From Candidatus Glassbacteria bacterium RIFCSPLOWO2_12_FULL_58_11 (GTDB taxonomy: Bacteria; Gemmatimonadota; Glassbacteria; GWA2-58-10), in contig MFIX01000115.1 of the NCBI GenBank assembly GCA_001780825.1, forward strand, positions 1 through 5,915: a stretch of 5,915 nucleotides of DNA, in the 5' to 3' direction. Made by a program: the position numbers and the translations under genes. Below the pieces are notes generated by a model, which saw only the letters and a list, made by a program, of their open reading frames with translations, was not told where the DNA came from and did no database searches. Positions 1 to 5,915 of the stretch are shown here, in pieces; the first letter of the stretch is position 1, and each line of letters starts with the position of its first letter.

Positions 1-1
1 C

Positions 2-1807
2 GCTTTATCCATAGGCTGCGCTCAAAAGCGAGCTCGTCCGCCGGCCGAGTGGCCGGTCTATGGCGGAGATCTCGCTGGAACGCGCTATTCCCCGCTGGAC
101 CAGATCAACCGCGGCAACGCGCGGCAGCTTCAGGTGGCCTGGACCTGGCACTCCGGGGACAAGCGGGATGACCCGCCTTCGACCATCGAGTGCAACCCGG
201 TCGTAGTGGATGGGGTAATGTATGTCACCACGGCGCTGATCCGGGCCTGCGCCCTGGAGGCCGCCACCGGCAAGGTGATCTGGACTTTCAACCCGTTCCC
301 CGAGGGCGAGGCGCACGGGATCAACCGGGGTGTAACCTACTGGAGCGAGGGGATGGACAAGCGCATCCTATTCGTTTCCGACTCGCTTCTTTACGCTTTG
401 GATGCGGCAACCGGAACGCCCATAAAAAGTTTTGGCAATGCGGGCCGGGTGGACCTTCACCGGGACCTGGACCGCGAGGTGGCCGGCCAGCTCGTGGGTG
501 CGACCACTCCCGGCGTGGTGTATAAAAACCTCCTGATCCTGGGCAGCTATGTCAACGAGGGACCCGGCCACTCGGCTCCGGGCCATATCCGCGCCTATGA
601 TGTGCGCACGGGGAGAAGGGAGTGGATCTTCCACACCATCCCACACCCCGGCGAATTCGGGCATGAGACCTGGGGCGGCGATTCCTGGGAAACCGCCGGC
701 GGGGCCAACAACTGGGGCGGCATGACCCTGGACCGCGAGCGGGGAATGGTTTTCCTGGCTACCGGCTCGCCGGCTTTCGATTTCTACGGCGGGGACCGGG
801 TGGGGCAGAACCTGTTCGGCAACACGGTTCTGGCTCTGGATGCGCTAACTGGCAAACGGGTTTGGCATTTCCAGACCCTGCATCATGACCTCTGGGACAA
901 CGACCTGCCCTGTGCGCCGAACCTGGTAACCATCGAGCGCGAGGGCATAAAGATCGATGCGGTCGCCCAGGTGACCAAGACCGGGATGGTGTACGTGCTG
1001 GACCGTCAGAACGGGGAGCCGGTTTTCGGAGTGGAGGAGGGCTCGGCGCCGGAGTCGGACCTGGAGGGCGAACAGCCCTGGCCGACCCAGCCCTTTCCGC
1101 TCGCCCCGCCGCCTTTCGCCCGCCAGGATTTCACCGAGGACCTCCTGACCGATATCTCGCCGGAAGCCCATGACTATGCCCTGAATATTTTCCGCGCCTC
1201 ACGGGCCGGGAAAATCTTCATGCCGCCGAGCAAAAAAGGGACGCTAGTATTTCCGGGCTTCCACGGCGGCGCGAACTGGAGCGGTGCCTCAGTCGATCCG
1301 CTGACCGGGATCCTCTATGTCAACTCCAACGAGCTGCCCTGGCTGCTGACCATGATCGACGCCCCACCGGGAGCCGGTTTTCCTTACGACCACACCGGTT
1401 ATCACCGTTTCCTGGATCAGGAGGGCTACCCGGCGATCAAGCCGCCCTGGGGCCGGCTGAACGCGATTGACCTGAATCGTGGAACAATCCTCTGGCAGGT
1501 CACCCTGGGCGAGTTCCCAGAGCTCACGGAACGCGGGCTGCCGCCCACCGGGACCGAGAATTTCGGCGGTACGATTGTCACCGCGGGCGGCCTCGTCTTT
1601 ATCGGCGCGACCAAAGATGAAAAGTTCCGGGCTTTCGACAAAGAGAGCGGCAAAATCCTCTGGGAGTATCAGCTCGAGGCGGGAGGTTACGCTACTCCCT
1701 CGACTTACGAAGTGGATGGGAAGCAGTACGTGGTTATCGCCGCGGGCGGAGGCGGCAAACTGGGAACCCATAGCGGCGACAGCTTCGTGGCTTTCAGCCT
1801 GCCCTGA
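2..1807 (+). CDS. PQQ-dependent (quinoprotein) dehydrogenase, glucose-dehydrogenase-like; 5' end outside window
   Basis: Predicted periplasmic enzyme that oxidises a sugar or alcohol using pyrroloquinoline quinone and passes electrons to the respiratory chain. The frame is open from base 2 to the TGA at 1805-1807, giving 601 residues. Bases 47-70 encode EWPVYGGD, followed by AGTRYSPLDQIN, the usual start of the mature quinoprotein propeller. The GTG at 134 is therefore internal and the true start lies upstream. Beta-propeller tryptophan-docking repeats are visible (GKVIW near residue 90, GRREW, GKRVW, GTILW, GKILW near 550). HHDLWDND (residues 294-301) matches the glucose-dehydrogenase motif with the candidate catalytic Asp, and the Lys in TKTGMVYVLD (about 326) fits a PQQ-binding lysine. 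The end, GGYATPSTYEVDGKQYVVIA, is typical of the family. There is no CxxCH haem motif, so no cytochrome domain in the visible part. LSIGC at residues 2-6 resembles a lipobox. Family call is firm; substrate is unknown. Confidence 0.93.
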   Translation, partial: ALSIGCAQKRARPPAEWPVYGGDLAGTRYSPLDQINRGNARQLQVAWTWHSGDKRDDPPSTIECNPVVVDGVMYVTTALIRACALEAATGKVIWTFNPFPEGEAHGINRGVTYWSEGMDKRILFVSDSLLYALDAATGTPIKSFGNAGRVDLHRDLDREVAGQLVGATTPGVVYKNLLILGSYVNEGPGHSAPGHIRAYDVRTGRREWIFHTIPHPGEFGHETWGGDSWETAGGANNWGGMTLDRERGMVFLATGSPAFDFYGGDRVGQNLFGNTVLALDALTGKRVWHFQTLHHDLWDNDLPCAPNLVTIEREGIKIDAVAQVTKTGMVYVLDRQNGEPVFGVEEGSAPESDLEGEQPWPTQPFPLAPPPFARQDFTEDLLTDISPEAHDYALNIFRASRAGKIFMPPSKKGTLVFPGFHGGANWSGASVDPLTGILYVNSNELPWLLTMIDAPPGAGFPYDHTGYHRFLDQEGYPAIKPPWGRLNAIDLNRGTILWQVTLGEFPELTERGLPPTGTENFGGTIVTAGGLVFIGATKDEKFRAFDKESGKILWEYQLEAGGYATPSTYEVDGKQYVVIAAGGGGKLGTHSGDSFVAFSLP

Positions 1808-1922
1808 ATGCCTGAAGCCTCCAAAGCCTCAGCCATATGCAATGGTTGCTCCAGATCGGCAGTAGGCCGGGAATATAAAAATTTTTCAGGCAATAATTGA
1901 AATCCGCTTCGCAAAAATAATC

Positions 1923-1955
1923 TTGACAGATGTGATAGAGTATTGTCATTATTAA
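1923..1955 (+). promoter_or_regulatory. candidate sigma-70-type promoter (upstream)
   Basis: A perfect TTGACA lies at 1923-1928 at the start of the AT-rich stretch. Possible -10 elements downstream are poor or badly spaced: TCATTA at 1946-1951 with a 17-bp spacer, or TATTAA at 1950-1955 with a 21-bp spacer. TTGACA also forms part of an inverted repeat, TGACA (1924-1928) with TGTCA (1944-1948), so it could instead be a protein-binding site. If used, it would give a leader of over 200 nt that contains both palindromic sites. Confidence 0.35.
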
Positions 1956-1995
1956 ATACGGATGGCAGAAAGAGCATTTTTTTTATTAGAGTATT

Positions 1996-2017
1996 AAAGT
2001 ATGCACGCAGATACTTA
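1996..2017. promoter_or_regulatory. palindromic operator-like site, copy 1
   Basis: The 22-bp site has arms AAGTAT (1997-2002) and ATACTT (2011-2016) around the 8-bp spacer GCACGCAG. It matches copy 2 (2054-2075) at 19 of 22 positions, and all three differences fall between the arms. Duplicated short palindromes ahead of a receptor gene are the usual look of binding sites for a dimeric repressor or activator. The regulator family is not identifiable from the window. Confidence 0.6.
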
Positions 2018-2053
2018 GTGGCTTGTGAGGAAATATTTTTTTTCTTCGTAAAG

Positions 2054-2075
2054 AAAGTATATACGCGGATACTTA
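2054..2075. promoter_or_regulatory. palindromic operator-like site, copy 2
   Basis: This is the second copy of the site, with arms AAGTAT (2055-2060) and ATACTT (2069-2074) around the 8-bp spacer ATACGCGG. It starts 58 bp after copy 1 and has the same orientation. That is about 5.5 helical turns, which would place the two sites on roughly opposite DNA faces. It lies about 70 bp upstream of the TATAAT at 2148 and 110 bp upstream of the receptor start codon. Confidence 0.6.
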
Positions 2076-2082
2076 ATTACTA

Positions 2083-2139
2083 GCTTGAGATTTGATCTGG
2101 TTTTAAGTCGGCCCGCTTTCAGGCTGGGGCGGCTCAAGC
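2083..2139 (+). repeat. inverted repeat, possible RNA stem or binding site
   Basis: GCTTGAG (2083-2089) pairs perfectly with CTCAAGC (2133-2139) across 43 nt. A shorter internal pairing, GCCC (2111-2114) with GGGC (2127-2130), could stack inside it. If transcription starts upstream near 1955, this could fold as a leader element. If it starts after the TATAAT at 2148, it is only promoter DNA. I recognise no known riboswitch; the cobalamin-box motif GCCACTG is absent. Confidence 0.3.
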
Positions 2140-2147
2140 AAGAGCGG

Positions 2148-2153
2148 TATAAT
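2148..2153 (+). promoter_or_regulatory. candidate -10 element for the receptor gene
   Basis: This is an exact TATAAT hexamer. Transcription starting about 7 bases on, near 2160, would give a short leader of about 26 nt with the ribosome site AAAGG (2171-2175) ahead of the ATG at 2186. No good -35 hexamer is found 16-18 bp upstream, where the sequence is GGCTGGGGCGG-like. Use may therefore need an activator, which would fit the palindromic sites upstream. Confidence 0.45.
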
Positions 2154-2185
2154 GGATCAATTCACTATTCAAAGGCAGGTTTTTC

Positions 2186-4489
2186 ATGTTCTCTCCCAAT
2201 TTCCAGTCATTTTTACCAGTCACCCGCCGGAAGCCAGGCGGTTCCGGCAAGATTTTATTGCGGCAGATTTCCTTTCTCTCTCTAATTCTGTTTTATGTGC
2301 TGGTACTGACGCCCCAGGCCGCTCTGGCTCAGGCCACAGGCACGCTGGAAGGTTGGGTGACCGATGCGGCCACCGGCAAGGCCCTTCAAGGCACGGAAGT
2401 GGTGCTCAAGGGCACCGGTATGAAAGCCAAGGCCGGTAAAGACGGCCGGTTCCGGATTGCGGAGATTCCCGCGGGCAGCTATGACGCAGTGGTCAAGTTC
2501 GCTTTTTATAAGGAGACGGTCATCCAGGTGACGGTAAGCGCCGGGAAGCTCACACAGGTGGATTTCGAGCTTGTGGAGAAGGTGGTCGAGATGCAGCGGA
2601 TCGTGGTGACCGCGACCCTGACTGAAAAGGATATCGAGGATATCCCCAATGCGGTGGAGGTGATTACCCGCCAGGAGATCGAGGAGATGGGGGCGGAAAC
2701 CGCGGCGGATGTGCTGCGCGAGTCCCAGGGCCTCTCGATGCAGATCGGCAGCGGCCGGTCTGAGCTGGTGAATATCCGGGGACTGAACGCCAACCAGAGC
2801 CTGGTGCTGGTGGATGGCCGGAGGCTGGCGGCCGGCTTTCAGAACGACATCGACTTGGCGGACTTTCCCCTCTCCTCGCTGGAGCGGATCGAGATCGTCC
2901 GTGGGCCGAACTCAGCGCTCTACGGCAGCGAGGCGGTCGGCGGGGTGATCAACCTGATCACCCGGCAGCCCTCGGAGCGTACTGCCGGTGCCGTCTCCTT
3001 GCGTTTCGGGCAAAGCCGTTACGGCGAGGCCCGGACGCCTTTCATTCAGGGCGATCTGTCCGGGAAGAAAGGCCGGGTGGGCTATTCGATCGCCGGGGGC
3101 GCCAACCGGAAGGATGATTACGACCGGGACAAGAGTACGTTTTTCACCGATGGCGACCTGACCCGCCAGGGCCAGGGGACCGGCCAGCTTTCGCTCGATC
3201 TGGCGGACAACCAGCGCCTTCAAGCCGGGCTGGATTACTCCGAGGTGGACCGGGAGGGTAAGCGGACCCAGTCCTCGGGCGATGGGATCCGTACGCAAGA
3301 CTCCAAGCGCCGGACCGCCTTCCTCGAATACAACGCCGAGCCCCTGAACCGCATGAATCTCCTGCTGCGGGGTTACCAGTCGCATTACCAGACAAACATC
3401 CTGGTAAGCTCGGTCGCCACCGGCGAAGGCCAGACCGCTATTGCCGCCAACCAGGACACCTATCGCCTGGACCAGGACCTCTACCAGATTGAAAGCCGTC
3501 TGAGCGGCAATCTCCTCGAGCGGCACCTGCTGACCGGCGGAGCGGATTTCCGTCAGGAGAAGGCCCGGGACAACACCGTCGACAAAGATGTCAACAACGC
3601 CGCCGCTTTTCTTCAGGATGAGCTCAAGATCGGCCAAGCGCTGATGCTCGTTCTGGGTGCCAGGTTCGACCATCACTCGGAATTCGGGTCGGTACTCAAC
3701 CCCAAGGCCGGCTTCACCTATTCCCTGAAAGACAGCTTCCGGATCAAAGGTTCTTATGGCGGCGGGTTCCGCGCTCCCAACATCTTCGAGCTTTATGTCA
3801 ACAAGGACACTCCCAAGAACCTGGTGCATGCCAATGCCAGGCTCGGTTCCGAGACGGCCCGGGCTTACGAGCTGGGGGCGGAGGGCCAGTACCGGGGCGT
3901 TTTCGGCAAAGTGACCGTGTTCAAGAATGACCTTAAAGATATGATAAATACCGTTCAGGTCGGCGTGGATACGATCAAGGCCGCTGCCCTGGCCGCCGGT
4001 GGAGGTGGCGGCGGTGGTGGTGGCGGAGGCCAGGCGGCCCAGACCAGACCGATCTTCGAGTATCGTAATATCGACCGGGCAATGACCCAGGGCGTGGAGC
4101 TCAGCGCCGAGATACGGCTACCCCTGGGCTTTTCCCTGTCCGAGGAAGCCACTCTGATGGACACCGAGGATAAAGCCACCAGCCAGAGGCTCTTCAACCG
4201 TCCCGACTGGCTGAACGTGGCGAAACTCTCCTACCGCAATTCCGGCCTCGGGGTAAAGGCCAATCTGCGGGCGATGAGCCTCGGGAACCAGAAATTCACC
4301 CGGACCCAGACAATAGGCGGTTTCACCTATTGGAACCTGTACGCCGCAAAAAAAATATTCGGAGCTTTCGAGCTCTATGGCGGGGTTAACAATATCTTTA
4401 ACGCCAATCCGGCGCTTTCCGGCGCCACCGACGGGCAGCGGGACACCGGCACGTTTTTCTACCTGGGCCTTACCGCCGAGTACCGTTGA
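2186..4489 (+). CDS. TonB-dependent outer-membrane receptor with carboxypeptidase-regulatory-like N-terminal domain
   Basis: A 767-residue outer-membrane active transporter energised by TonB-ExbB-ExbD; ligand unknown (siderophore, cobalamin-like cofactor, sugar or other). Residues 1-48 form a signal peptide with a long basic n-region (RRK at 14-16), a hydrophobic core ISFLSLILFYVLVL, and likely cleavage after AALA. Residues 52-131 (GTLEGWVTDAATGKAL to VDFELVE) are a carboxypeptidase-regulatory-like beta-sandwich. IVVTATLTEK at about 139-148 resembles a TonB box. The plug spans about 150-262, with VNIRGL, VLVDGRR and RIEIVRGPNSALYGSEAVGG. The barrel fills the rest, with FRAPNIFELY and a terminal strand ending YLGLTAEYR rather than the usual final Phe. 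An 11-Gly run sits at residues 605-615, probably in an extracellular loop. The ATG start is supported by AAAGG at 2171-2175 and a complete signal peptide. Regulation by the twin palindromes upstream is inferred. Confidence 0.95.
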   Translation: MFSPNFQSFLPVTRRKPGGSGKILLRQISFLSLILFYVLVLTPQAALAQATGTLEGWVTDAATGKALQGTEVVLKGTGMKAKAGKDGRFRIAEIPAGSYDAVVKFAFYKETVIQVTVSAGKLTQVDFELVEKVVEMQRIVVTATLTEKDIEDIPNAVEVITRQEIEEMGAETAADVLRESQGLSMQIGSGRSELVNIRGLNANQSLVLVDGRRLAAGFQNDIDLADFPLSSLERIEIVRGPNSALYGSEAVGGVINLITRQPSERTAGAVSLRFGQSRYGEARTPFIQGDLSGKKGRVGYSIAGGANRKDDYDRDKSTFFTDGDLTRQGQGTGQLSLDLADNQRLQAGLDYSEVDREGKRTQSSGDGIRTQDSKRRTAFLEYNAEPLNRMNLLLRGYQSHYQTNILVSSVATGEGQTAIAANQDTYRLDQDLYQIESRLSGNLLERHLLTGGADFRQEKARDNTVDKDVNNAAAFLQDELKIGQALMLVLGARFDHHSEFGSVLNPKAGFTYSLKDSFRIKGSYGGGFRAPNIFELYVNKDTPKNLVHANARLGSETARAYELGAEGQYRGVFGKVTVFKNDLKDMINTVQVGVDTIKAAALAAGGGGGGGGGGGQAAQTRPIFEYRNIDRAMTQGVELSAEIRLPLGFSLSEEATLMDTEDKATSQRLFNRPDWLNVAKLSYRNSGLGVKANLRAMSLGNQKFTRTQTIGGFTYWNLYAAKKIFGAFELYGGVNNIFNANPALSGATDGQRDTGTFFYLGLTAEYR
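3998..4030 (+). repeat. GGN microsatellite encoding 11 consecutive glycines
   Basis: Eleven glycine codons in a row (GGT, GGA and GGC mixed) lie inside the receptor gene, flanked by Ala-rich residues (AAALAA before, QAAQ after). The site lies between the strand FKNDLKDMINTVQVG and the strand FEYRNIDRAMTQGVEL, where many TonB receptors have a short extracellular loop. Length change by slippage would keep the reading frame. The mixed codons suggest it is not a freshly expanded pure repeat. Confidence 0.9.
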
Positions 4490-4542
4490 GGGTTCAACAA
4501 GGGTGATGAAATTTTCCATGCAGTTTATTATTTCCAGGCATC

Positions 4543-4579
4543 GTAGGGGCGACCCCGATAAAATCGGGGTCGCCCCTAC
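4543..4579. repeat. perfect 17-bp-arm palindrome (REP/MITE-like hairpin or terminator)
   Basis: Left arm GTAGGGGCGACCCCGAT (4543-4559) and right arm ATCGGGGTCGCCCCTAC (4563-4579) are perfect complements around the loop AAA. It starts 54 bp after the receptor stop codon and ends 51 bp before the next start. The downstream sequence TGCACTTTTCC has only four T after a 5-nt gap, which is weak for an intrinsic terminator. From general knowledge, GTAGGGGCG...CGCCCCTAC palindromes recur as dispersed repeats in many bacterial genomes, so a REP-like element is at least as likely. It could still end or stabilise the receptor mRNA. Confidence 0.8.
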
Positions 4580-4619
4580 TGCACTTTTCCGAACGTTTTT
4601 AAGGAATCGGGATGAGCTT

Positions 4620-4626
4620 AAGGAGG
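4620..4626 (+). promoter_or_regulatory. strong ribosome binding site
   Basis: AAGGAGG, essentially the full anti-Shine-Dalgarno complement, ends 4 nt before the ATG at 4631, within a longer purine run AAGGAGGAGAG. It is far stronger than the receptor's site. It fixes the start and strand of the following reading frame, which has no stop codon in the window. Confidence 0.8.
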
Positions 4627-4630
4627 AGAG

Positions 4631-5915
4631 ATGGCGAAGAACGGAAAATCGAAGCGGCGTATTCTAATTTGGCTTAGCGTACCGGCCTGCATTTTGCTCT
4701 GCCGGATGACCGTCCCGGCCGCCGCCGCGGATCAGCCCACGGCGGCGGACCAGGCCGGCGGACCGTATGGAGCCGCCAGGCCGCTGCCTGCCGGACAGGT
4801 CACAGTCACCTATCTTGCGCCGGGTTCCAGGGCGCCGGTCGAGCAGCCTTTCGTCAAGCTGGCCGGGGACGGCAGCGGAAAGATCGTCGCCGCGCCGGAG
4901 TTTCTGCAACCGAAAGCGCATTTCGAACTCACCCCTCTGGGCCGCGGACTGGGCCGGGATTCGACTTTTTACTTTCTCTGCGCTGGAATGAGCCCAATCG
5001 GTGTGCGCGCCGGCCAGAGATCGGTCACCGTGACCGATTCGGCTGGCCGGCCGCTGGCCGAGGCACCTTTCCCGGTTCAGGTGCGCGGCGGCGGGAAAAG
5101 GCAAATGGACAACGCGGGCTTTGTCCTCAAAGACCCGGCGGGGAATGAAACCTGCCGCATCAAGGGAGTCTTCGATGACAAGCGCACCGGCACTTTCAAT
5201 ACCCAGTTCGAGACCGGCGGCTACTCCGGGGCCGAAGTCTCTTTCATGAGCGGGACCTTTTCCTACTCGAAGAGCGCCACGCCGTTCAGCGGCAACAGCA
5301 CCTGGCACGGCCTGGCCCGGGATGGCCGGTTCACGCTCACCTGGCGGACCCGCGGCGGCAAGGTCACGCTGGAAGTGAACGACTTCACGCGCGGCAGGAA
5401 TGTGCCTTTCAGCCGGTATATCGATGATGACGGCTGGGGGTTTGAGCCACCGGGGTGCAAACCCGAGAACTACAACGGCGAATTGGGTATCGCCTGGACC
5501 GGCGATGAAAAGCTCGGCCTTCCCCGGGAGAGAAGGTCCACCCTGCTGGCTGAGTACCTTCCCGCGGACAGCCGGGAGGAATTCTTCCTTTATCTTGACG
5601 GCCAGCACTGGAATTTTTTCCGCGAGGGCGGCCTGAGCCTGCCTGGAGATGGCACGGTGATGACCCTGACGACGGCGTTCGGTGAATGGAACGAGGCGCG
5701 GACCGAGTTCACCCAGTACCCCAACCCGATCCACCCGGGCGACCGCTGGAAGGTCCAGGTCAGGACGCGGTCCGAGACAGCCGGTGGGGAAAACGCAGCG
5801 GCCTCTCCTGCGGCCTATGACCTGGAAGGCCTCGTGCTGGAATATGGCTCGGGCATGACCTGTGTCACTCTCCACCTGGAGGGGCTCCGGGTCAATGAGA
5901 CCGCCACGACCGGGC
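4631..5915 (+). CDS. secreted protein of unknown function; 3' end outside window
   Basis: An open frame of 428 codons runs from the ATG at 4631 to the window edge with no stop. I do not recognise the family. Residues 1-33 form a signal peptide: basic n-region KNGKSKRR, hydrophobic ILIWLSVPACILLCRMTV, and cleavage near PAAAA/D. VPAC at 17-20 is only a poor lipobox, since Pro at -2 is disfavoured. The mature part begins with an Ala/Gly/Pro-rich linker (34-55). A beta-rich region follows (about 56-152), ending in VTVTDSAGRPLAEAPFPVQV, which has an Ig-like or carboxypeptidase-regulatory-like look. A longer region rich in Gly, Thr, Trp and Phe comes next (about 160-428), with an acidic-aromatic segment RYIDDDGWGFEPP (262-274). 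The mature part has four Cys (117, 175, 276, 411), so disulfides are possible. The strong ribosome site and signal peptide support this strand over the overlapping minus-strand frame. Confidence 0.85.
   Translation, partial: MAKNGKSKRRILIWLSVPACILLCRMTVPAAAADQPTAADQAGGPYGAARPLPAGQVTVTYLAPGSRAPVEQPFVKLAGDGSGKIVAAPEFLQPKAHFELTPLGRGLGRDSTFYFLCAGMSPIGVRAGQRSVTVTDSAGRPLAEAPFPVQVRGGGKRQMDNAGFVLKDPAGNETCRIKGVFDDKRTGTFNTQFETGGYSGAEVSFMSGTFSYSKSATPFSGNSTWHGLARDGRFTLTWRTRGGKVTLEVNDFTRGRNVPFSRYIDDDGWGFEPPGCKPENYNGELGIAWTGDEKLGLPRERRSTLLAEYLPADSREEFFLYLDGQHWNFFREGGLSLPGDGTVMTLTTAFGEWNEARTEFTQYPNPIHPGDRWKVQVRTRSETAGGENAAASPAAYDLEGLVLEYGSGMTCVTLHLEGLRVNETATTG

Larger units (their letters stand above)
1808..2185. 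other. AT-rich intergenic regulatory region
   Basis: This 378-bp gap separates the dehydrogenase from the receptor gene. From about 1865 to 2105 it is strikingly AT-rich compared with the GC-rich genes on both sides, with two runs of eight T (1977-1984 and 2036-2043). It holds the promoter candidates, twin palindromic sites and inverted repeat listed separately. No convincing protein gene is present: the short frames here lack good ribosome sites or are shadows. No clear intrinsic terminator follows the dehydrogenase. The only nearby pairing is a bulged GGCTTTCAG/CTGAAGCC around its stop codon, with no T-run after it. Confidence 0.75.

Noticed and set aside
893..904. Asp-x-Asp (WDND) in the dehydrogenase as a lanthanide-dependence mark
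   Set aside because: A second Asp marks lanthanide-dependent XoxF-type alcohol dehydrogenases, but the equivalent WDMD occurs in glucose dehydrogenases that use Mg or Ca. It is not diagnostic in this subfamily.
1877..1886. AAAAATTTTT as part of a terminator after the dehydrogenase
   Set aside because: It is a bare A/T palindrome without a GC stem before the T-run, so no terminator call is supported.
1962..1997. 11-residue upstream ORF (MAERAFFLLEY) in the intergenic region
   Set aside because: It has no convincing ribosome site and overlaps a T-run and the first palindrome. There is no sign of an attenuator tied to it.
2912..3829. 305-residue minus-strand ORF inside the receptor gene
   Set aside because: It lies opposite unmistakable receptor plug and barrel sequence and has no family resemblance; it is a GC-driven shadow.
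3955..4197. Minus-strand frame with a polyproline run
   Set aside because: The proline run is only the reverse complement of the glycine codons in the receptor gene.
4485..4498. Small hairpin GTTGA-GGGT-TCAAC over the receptor stop codon
   Set aside because: Five-bp arms and no T-run make it too weak to call as a terminator.
4612..4677. 21-codon plus-strand frame starting at ATG 4612
   Set aside because: It overlaps the ribosome site and start of the secreted-protein gene in another frame and has no Shine-Dalgarno sequence of its own.
4664..5875. 403-residue minus-strand ORF
   Set aside because: It is rich in Arg, Pro, Gly and Ala with no recognisable domain, and fully overlaps the plus-strand gene, which has a strong ribosome site and signal peptide. 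Long antisense frames are common in GC-rich genes.

Overview
The window holds three genes, all on the + strand and all coding for exported or envelope proteins. The first and last genes run off the window edges. The DNA is GC-rich in the genes, with one conspicuously AT-rich regulatory gap. A TonB-dependent outer-membrane receptor means a Gram-negative (diderm) bacterium. A receptor with an N-terminal carboxypeptidase-regulatory-like domain beside a PQQ-dependent dehydrogenase would fit Acidobacteriota or related soil/sediment lineages, but the phylum cannot be fixed from this sequence.

Layout. (1) 2-1807: most of a quinoprotein (PQQ-dependent) glucose/alcohol-type dehydrogenase. Its 5' end lies outside the window, and a lipobox-like LSIGC at the left edge suggests a lipid-anchored periplasmic enzyme. 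(2) 1808-2185: a 378-bp gap, much of it AT-rich. It contains two nearly identical 22-bp palindromic sites (1996-2017 and 2054-2075), a TTGACA-type promoter candidate, a perfect TATAAT hexamer just ahead of the next gene, and a long-range inverted repeat. (3) 2186-4489: a complete 767-residue TonB-dependent receptor with signal peptide, carboxypeptidase-regulatory-like domain, TonB-box-like segment, plug and beta-barrel. The barrel carries an unusual run of 11 glycines. (4) 4490-4630: a 141-bp gap with a perfect 17-bp-arm hairpin that looks like a dispersed palindromic repeat or, less likely, a terminator. (5) 4631-5915: a secreted protein of unknown function, open at the right edge, with a strong Shine-Dalgarno sequence. 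A long minus-strand ORF over the same DNA is a shadow.

How they might work together. The dehydrogenase would oxidise a sugar or alcohol in the periplasm and feed electrons to the respiratory chain. The receptor would import an unidentified scarce ligand using TonB energy. The third product is exported and may be cell-surface or periplasmic. The receptor appears to have its own regulated promoter, so the three need not form one operon. One testable idea is that the receptor imports PQQ or another compound needed by the dehydrogenase, but nothing in the sequence shows its ligand. I see no tRNA, rRNA, CRISPR array, transposase or integrase.
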